Assembly: GCA_905215835.1 (NCBI GenBank)
Contig: CAJMRR010000077.1
Location: forward strand, 1-9,519
DNA from: an uncultured bacterium
GTDB lineage: Bacteria; Actinomycetota; Coriobacteriia; Coriobacteriales; Coriobacteriaceae
Reading direction: 5' to 3'
Length of the DNA stretch: 9,519 nucleotides
Shown: one piece after another, positions 5,636 to 9,519 of the stretch
Layout of the letters: each line of letters starts with the position of its first letter
Numbering within the stretch: the stretch's first letter is position 1
Notes under the pieces: generated by a model
What the model saw: only the letters and a program-made list of their open reading frames with translations
Databases searched by the model: none
Told to the model about the DNA's origin: nothing
Program-made: the position numbers and the translations under genes

Positions 5636-8315
5636 AAAAACCAAAGTCAGCAACAGGGGCAAACGAAACAGCAATGGTATACGTCTCGCGCCAAACGATC
5701 TTGCCCGACTGGGCATCGCGGCAAACCAGCAAATGGGACGAGCCGGACCCAAACGACACGCCCGCCTTAAGCGTAAAGCGAGCCTCGACCACGCGGTCCT
5801 GCGGGTTGGGCGAGGTCATGTCCGCATGCACGCGGGCAACATCGCTCACCTCGTTGCCGGTCTCATCGGTAAACACCAGCTCGTACTCGCACGGCAGCAC
5901 CTTGCCCGTAGCGGCCTCCTCCTGCAGCAACTTAATGCCAAACAGCGAGTTGGTAACGCGGCGGCTCTCGCTCAGCACGCGCAGCTTCGCAGTCTGCGTA
6001 TCAACGAATTCCTTTGAGGAGGCACTCAAGCGACGATACCCGACCACCGGCACCACGAGCTCCTGCAGGCTCACGCCGCCATGTACGTAGCGCTTGGTGC
6101 CGCCGGGGCGCTTGTAGTGCACGATCCCGCGCGGGGCCAAACCAACGTAGCCGCCGCCCGGCACCACATGGTCCATGTTCATGGCCAAATACGGGCTACC
6201 GTCCGCACCGTTGGCGATATCGGCCAAGGCGTCGCCCTGTGCGAGCACCGCATGGCGCTTGCCAAACAGCACCGGGTCGTCGGGCAGGTCGTTCTTGCCC
6301 AGGAACAAACATTCCGGCAGCTCGTTGGCTGTGAACAAAAAGCCATGGTCGGACGTGATCGTCACGCGGGCGCCCGGTGCATCGGTGCACACGCGCTTGG
6401 CGATCGAGACCAGCTCATCCACGCTCTCGGCGCACGCATCGAACACGTCGCTTTCGGTGGCGAGTTTCTCACCCGTCGCGTCGATCTTGTTGTGATACAG
6501 GTACACGATCTCGCTGGACTTGAGCAGTTCCTTGCGGTCGGCGGCAGACATGTCCAGATACGCCGCGGCACTCAGGGCGCGACCCGTAGGCGCGGCCTTC
6601 TGCAGCACCGCTTGGCGCTCGACCGTAGAACCCGTCGGCATATCATCGAGCAGCACGGCACCCGTTTCCATGTTGAGCGTCATGGCCTGATGCGGCAACA
6701 GCGCCGGCATGCCCATCTCCGTAATAGAGGGAAACATCGCCTGTACGCTACCCATGCGCACCTCGCCGCCGCGCTCGCGCTCCAAAGCGGCAGCCACGTC
6801 CTGCGCCACCTCATAGCGCAGCGCATCGCTAATCAGGACCACCTTGGCCTTGGCGCTGCCAGCATACGTGGGCAGCGTCTCCCAATAGAACAGGTCTTGG
6901 CGAGCGATGCCTTCAACATAGCCGGCATCGCGCCACTGCGTCTGGGCGGCATTGGCCCAGCACGCGTTGCTCTCGGTCAGATACCAGTTAACGTAGTTGT
7001 TCTCGGCCCATTCGACCGCGCGGCGCTCGGGGTCTTCCAGCAGGTCGACTCCGCGCAACTTGCAGCACTCGTTTGCCTGACGCAGCGCGCGATAGGCTGC
7101 ATCCATGCGCCACCAATCCGAGGTATAGGCCTCCCACACCTCGGCCGCCTGGGCAATGTGGAATCCGCCCGCATGGTCGCGCTTAAAGGCTGCCATGTCG
7201 GCCAGCGCCAAAAGCACCTGGTAGTAGCAGGCGACGTCGTCGTACCAGCACAGGTCGCGACGGGCCGCGGCAACACGACGGGCCTCGTCAACGCGATCGG
7301 CACCCTGTGCCAACGAGGTGAGCAGGTCGCTCAAAATGGCCTCGTCAACGCACGGGAACACATCCAGACGCAGCAGATCGTCGGTTGACAGAGAGCCAAA
7401 CACATGGCGCAGGCCGCACGCGTCCTGGACCAGCTCGCAAATCTCGCGCAGGTCATCAGACGCCGCAGCGTCGCCCGCCCATTCGCGGACGACCGCGATG
7501 CAATACGGCGCATAGGCAGGCGCAATATGGTTGGAGAGCATTTGCAGCGCAGCCGCCGGCACCAGCGATGCCGCGGCCGTGAGCAGCACATGGGCGGCAA
7601 AATCCTGCAGCGAATCGCGCTCGAACAACCCACCCTCAAAGCCCGTGCGCTGACGCACAAAGGCAGCAAGGCTGTCGGCGGCCTCAAACTTTTGCGCCAG
7701 CTCCGCCAGCGTCTCCGGGCCATCATGCAGAAGCTTAGTCAGGCACGCGCGCACAATAAACGGCATGGTGGCAGCACTGGGGTCCGAGCCGCCAAACATG
7801 GCGGCCAGCAGGCCAAGCTCAACATCGGCCGCACACGTAGGCGCAGGCATGCACTTGGAAAACTTGGCGACGCGGCCCTTAGCGGCAAAGAACGACTTGT
7901 GCGCCTGCAGCGCCTTACGAATATCCCGTGCGTTCGAAGCCCCCAGCTGATCGGCCAGCAACGACAGATAGTCCGCCGAGAACTGATCGGCATACAACTC
8001 AACGTCCGCCAGCCAATCGCCCTCGAGGCTTCCACGTCCCTGCTGGCGATACACCAGCATGTCGCTCGTGGTGTCCTCGCGGGCGATAAGGCGCTTGACC
8101 TCAAACATATGCCCGTCGCAAGCCTCCACAAAGCGCACCGGACGCGGCAAGCGCTGCTCTACCGCTTCGCCAAAGCCGCCCTCGGCAAGCTCGGCAAACG
8201 TGGCGGCAAACTCGCCTTCCGCGTCGTGCCACACCACCACGCGGCGCTCACGGCAATCGGGCAACGGCTGTTCAAAGCGCGCCGCCAGCTCTTCAATTAC
8301 ATCGAACTTTGCCAT
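5634..8315 (-). CDS. pglZ: BREX-1 system protein PglZ (alkaline phosphatase superfamily, type A)
   Basis: Signature protein of BREX systems, 893 aa, cytosolic, needed for phage exclusion and, in studied type 1 systems, for PglX-dependent methylation. The N-terminal ~1-480 residues are a helical region typical of type A PglZ. The PglZ phosphatase-like domain follows, with putative metal ligands and core motifs: KVVLISDALRYEVAQ (491-505, D497), FPSITEMGMPALLP (528-541, T532 as candidate nucleophile), YHNKID (607-612), TSDHGFLF (654-661, D656 and H657) and YVHGGVSLQELVVPV (743-757, H745). A beta-rich C-terminal domain (~770-893) ends the protein. All motifs look intact and there is no frameshift. 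The start is ATG at 8315 with a weak SD (GTGGGA, eight bases upstream). It lies 60 bases downstream of the PglX fragment and is coupled to brxL. Confidence 0.97.
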   Translation of the reverse strand: MAKFDVIEELAARFEQPLPDCRERRVVVWHDAEGEFAATFAELAEGGFGEAVEQRLPRPVRFVEACDGHMFEVKRLIAREDTTSDMLVYRQQGRGSLEGDWLADVELYADQFSADYLSLLADQLGASNARDIRKALQAHKSFFAAKGRVAKFSKCMPAPTCAADVELGLLAAMFGGSDPSAATMPFIVRACLTKLLHDGPETLAELAQKFEAADSLAAFVRQRTGFEGGLFERDSLQDFAAHVLLTAAASLVPAAALQMLSNHIAPAYAPYCIAVVREWAGDAAASDDLREICELVQDACGLRHVFGSLSTDDLLRLDVFPCVDEAILSDLLTSLAQGADRVDEARRVAAARRDLCWYDDVACYYQVLLALADMAAFKRDHAGGFHIAQAAEVWEAYTSDWWRMDAAYRALRQANECCKLRGVDLLEDPERRAVEWAENNYVNWYLTESNACWANAAQTQWRDAGYVEGIARQDLFYWETLPTYAGSAKAKVVLISDALRYEVAQDVAAALERERGGEVRMGSVQAMFPSITEMGMPALLPHQAMTLNMETGAVLLDDMPTGSTVERQAVLQKAAPTGRALSAAAYLDMSAADRKELLKSSEIVYLYHNKIDATGEKLATESDVFDACAESVDELVSIAKRVCTDAPGARVTITSDHGFLFTANELPECLFLGKNDLPDDPVLFGKRHAVLAQGDALADIANGADGSPYLAMNMDHVVPGGGYVGLAPRGIVHYKRPGGTKRYVHGGVSLQELVVPVVGYRRLSASSKEFVDTQTAKLRVLSESRRVTNSLFGIKLLQEEAATGKVLPCEYELVFTDETGNEVSDVARVHADMTSPNPQDRVVEARFTLKAGVSFGSGSSHLLVCRDAQSGKIVWRETYTIAVSFAPVADFGF

Positions 8316-8375
8316 CTAACAATCCCACTGTCATACCGGTCAAAACAATTCGCGTAACGCATAATCACATGTGCA
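8316..8375. other. pglX-pglZ intergenic spacer with two adjoining dyads
   Basis: This 60-base spacer is AT-richer than the genes around it. GCGTAACGC (8352-8360) is a short palindrome, directly followed by ATAATCACATGTGCATTAT (8361-8379), a near-perfect 19-base dyad around CACATGTG that overlaps the pglX stop codon. There is no T-run, so it is not an intrinsic terminator. It could affect transcript processing or be an operator. Confidence 0.4.
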
Positions 8376-9344
8376 TTATTTTATCTTTGCCAGTACATCC
8401 TGGAACTTGGCATAGTTGACCTTAACACCGTCGTCCAGGTCGATCTTGATCATCTGATCGGCCAGGTGATGCAGCTTTTCCTCGTAGGCAACGGTCTCGG
8501 TCAGCTGATCCTTGAGCTTTTTGATGCGCTTAGTCAGCGCGACCTTCTCACCGCGCTCGGCCGTGGCCAGCGCGTCCTCGGCGTCGGCGATCTGAGAGCG
8601 ATAGCGCTCCTGCTGCTCGTGCACGTAGTCGGTACGAATGCGCGCCAGCAGGTCGGGCGTATAGCGGTGCATGTACACCAGGGCCATAAAGCCGTTCTTT
8701 TTGCCCGAGTCAAACAGCCAGTAGATGGGACGTTTCTTATAGGTCTGGCAGTGGTCCTTAAAGAAGTCCTTCAAAAAGTAGGTGCGAATCACCTCGCGCG
8801 AGGTACCCTTGCCGCCGAGCGCCTCGGCAATAAAGGCAAGGTTCTGCTCGAGCGTCTCCTCGCCGTACACGGTGCGCACAAAGTCAATAAAATAGCGCAC
8901 GATGTCGTCGTCAAAGTACTCGTCATCGGTAATGGGCAGCACGTTGTCGCCATCGGGCATAAAGGTCACGTGATCGGGATCGGGCATCTTGGCCAGATAG
9001 TCGTCGATCGTGGCGCCCTGATCGGCCAAGACCAGACCGTCCACGTCCAGCGAATAACGACCGAACATGCAACCCACGGCATAGCTCATGAGCGAGGTGA
9101 TCTCGTCGCGCTTGGTGCGCACGTACTTGTTGCCCTTGTAGCTCTCGGGGATCTCATCGGCGGTATCAAAGATGCGCGCCACCGATACGTACTTGTCCTC
9201 GACCTCGATGGGCACCTCGCCCTCCATGTTGTAGATCTTGGCAAAGATTCGGTTGAGCTCCTCCTCGTTAGCGCGGAGCTGCTCAAAGCGAGCATTGACC
9301 TCGGCCTTGCGAGCCTCGTATTTATCGGCGAGCAACGTTGCCAT
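8376..9344 (-). CDS. pglX: PglX C-terminal fragment (BREX-1 adenine-specific DNA methyltransferase), separate ORF
   Basis: Full-length type 1 PglX/BrxX is ~1200 residues: an N-terminal N6-adenine methyltransferase, a target-recognition region, and a C-terminal coiled-coil/PglX-specific region. This 322-residue frame matches only the last part. Family landmarks seen are NEEELNRIF (26-34), SYAVGCMFGRYSLD (87-100), LPITDDEYF (136-144), KRPIYWLFDSGKKNGF (204-219), YMHRY (224-228), a coiled coil (~239-298) and DLDDGVKVNY (302-311). No NPPY or SAM-binding motif is present, so it cannot methylate alone. It starts at an ATG (9344) after a modest SD-like GGATGGGA; an in-frame TAA at 9372-9374 blocks any N-terminal extension. 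Codons 2-4 fall in a GCAACGTTGC palindrome (9332-9341). The frame is otherwise clean to the stop at 8376-8378. It may be one subunit of a split PglX, a recombination product of a phase-variable pglX, or a remnant. The family assignment is firm; functional status is unknown. Confidence 0.9.
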   Translation of the reverse strand: MATLLADKYEARKAEVNARFEQLRANEEELNRIFAKIYNMEGEVPIEVEDKYVSVARIFDTADEIPESYKGNKYVRTKRDEITSLMSYAVGCMFGRYSLDVDGLVLADQGATIDDYLAKMPDPDHVTFMPDGDNVLPITDDEYFDDDIVRYFIDFVRTVYGEETLEQNLAFIAEALGGKGTSREVIRTYFLKDFFKDHCQTYKKRPIYWLFDSGKKNGFMALVYMHRYTPDLLARIRTDYVHEQQERYRSQIADAEDALATAERGEKVALTKRIKKLKDQLTETVAYEEKLHHLADQMIKIDLDDGVKVNYAKFQDVLAKIK

Positions 9345-9370
9345 ATCTCTATCCCATCCAATCAGGACCG

Positions 9371-9415
9371 ATTAAAAGCCCAATAAAACTAGCTAAGTCA
9401 ACATAGACAAGTCTA
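9371..9415 (-). promoter_or_regulatory. Candidate promoter and 12-bp dyad upstream of the pglX fragment
   Basis: On the minus strand TTGACT (9396-9401) and TTTAAT (9371-9376) resemble -35 and -10 boxes but with a long 19-base spacer. An alternative pair is TTGTCT (9405-9410) with TTTTAT (9383-9388) at 16 bases. A dyad TAGAC-TT-GTCTA (9404-9415) overlaps the upstream -35 candidate and could be an operator. Local base composition is clearly AT-rich compared with the neighbouring genes. This is pattern-based only. Confidence 0.3.
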
Positions 9416-9466
9416 CCCGACAGCAAAGCAAATAGCGCCCCGTGCAGAGCATTCGCAGGCCCATTG

Positions 9467-9493
9467 TTAGCGCCGGGCGATTTTAGCCGCTAA
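9467..9493. repeat. Inverted repeat TTAGCG / CGCTAA
   Basis: Six-base arms TTAGCG (9467-9472) and CGCTAA (9488-9493) are separated by 15 bases. There is no adjoining T-run. It overlaps two of the stop codons that close the minus frames and might mark the 3' end of an upstream transcript or a recombination site. Confidence 0.35.
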
Positions 9494-9495
9494 TA

Positions 9496-9511
9496 GTCAA
9501 ACGATTTTGAC
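9496..9511. repeat. Perfect short hairpin GTCAAA-CGAT-TTTGAC
   Basis: A six-base stem with a four-base loop, only two bases beyond the TTAGCG inverted repeat. AT-rich and without a T-tract, it is a weak structure; two dyads back to back are the notable aspect. Confidence 0.4.
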
Positions 9512-9519
9512 CAATCCCG

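Larger units (their letters stand above)
9345..9519. other. Noncoding segment upstream of the pglX fragment, stops in all minus frames
   Basis: Reading the minus strand from the right edge, all three frames close early: TGA at 9497-9499, TAG at 9490-9492 and TAA at 9483-9485. Any upstream gene therefore ends at or beyond ~9483, and nothing longer than a few codons enters the fragment. The rest is AT-richer spacer carrying several dyads and a candidate promoter. Confidence 0.7.

Noticed and set aside
6081..7388. Plus-strand open frame (435 codons) opposite pglZ
   Set aside because: Antisense shadow of PglZ; no motifs, and the translation has the same His/Gly/Ala/Arg-rich look as the other shadows.
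7404..8357. Plus-strand open frame (317 codons) opposite the pglZ N-terminus
   Set aside because: Antisense shadow; Arg/His-rich and without domain or ribosome site support.
8466..9386. Plus-strand open frame (306 codons) opposite the pglX fragment
   Set aside because: Antisense shadow of a frame with clear PglX motifs; the apparent hydrophobic runs come from reverse-complemented charged codons.
9490..9519. End of an upstream gene reading RDWSKSFDY-stop on the minus strand, possibly the PglX N-terminal half
   Set aside because: Only nine codons are visible, and the other two frames also end within 40 bases; too short to assign to any protein.

Overview
The window is GC-rich and densely coded, with strong Shine-Dalgarno (SD) sequences. 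Its gene content fits the chromosome of a high-GC anaerobe of the Actinomycetota, class Coriobacteriia; Collinsella or a close relative is my best guess. That placement rests on general sequence style and protein flavour, not on a marker gene. I see no rRNA, tRNA, CRISPR array, transposase or integrase.

Layout. (1) Positions 2-1366, plus strand: the 3' part of a CPA1-type cation/proton antiporter with two C-terminal RCK_C (TrkA_C) domains, cut by the left edge. (2) Positions 1367-1693: a convergent intergenic gap without a credible gene. It holds a ~121-bp element with 16-bp inverted ends (one mismatch) and a 15-bp imperfect direct repeat flanking it. (3) Positions 1694-9344, minus strand, read right to left: a C-terminal fragment of the BREX methyltransferase PglX, then pglZ, brxL, an unrecognised 454-residue protein and a 63-residue small protein. 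(4) Positions 9345-9519: noncoding, with several small dyads, a possible promoter, and stops in all three minus-strand frames.

The order pglX-pglZ-brxL is the distal half of a type 1 BREX phage-defence locus (brxA-brxB-brxC-pglX-pglZ-brxL). The other genes would lie beyond the right edge. In such systems PglX methylates a non-palindromic adenine motif to mark host DNA. PglZ is an alkaline-phosphatase-superfamily protein, and BrxL is an AAA+ protein with a Lon-like C-terminal domain. brxL is translationally coupled to pglZ.

The most notable point is that PglX here is only its last ~320 residues. The fragment has its own ATG, an in-frame stop 28-30 nt upstream, and a candidate promoter. It lacks the methyltransferase core and probably most of the target-recognition region. 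It could be a split PglX, one state of a recombining (phase-variable) pglX, or a decayed gene; the window edge prevents a decision. A second point is the unrecognised 454-residue protein directly downstream of brxL, a possible locus-linked accessory gene.
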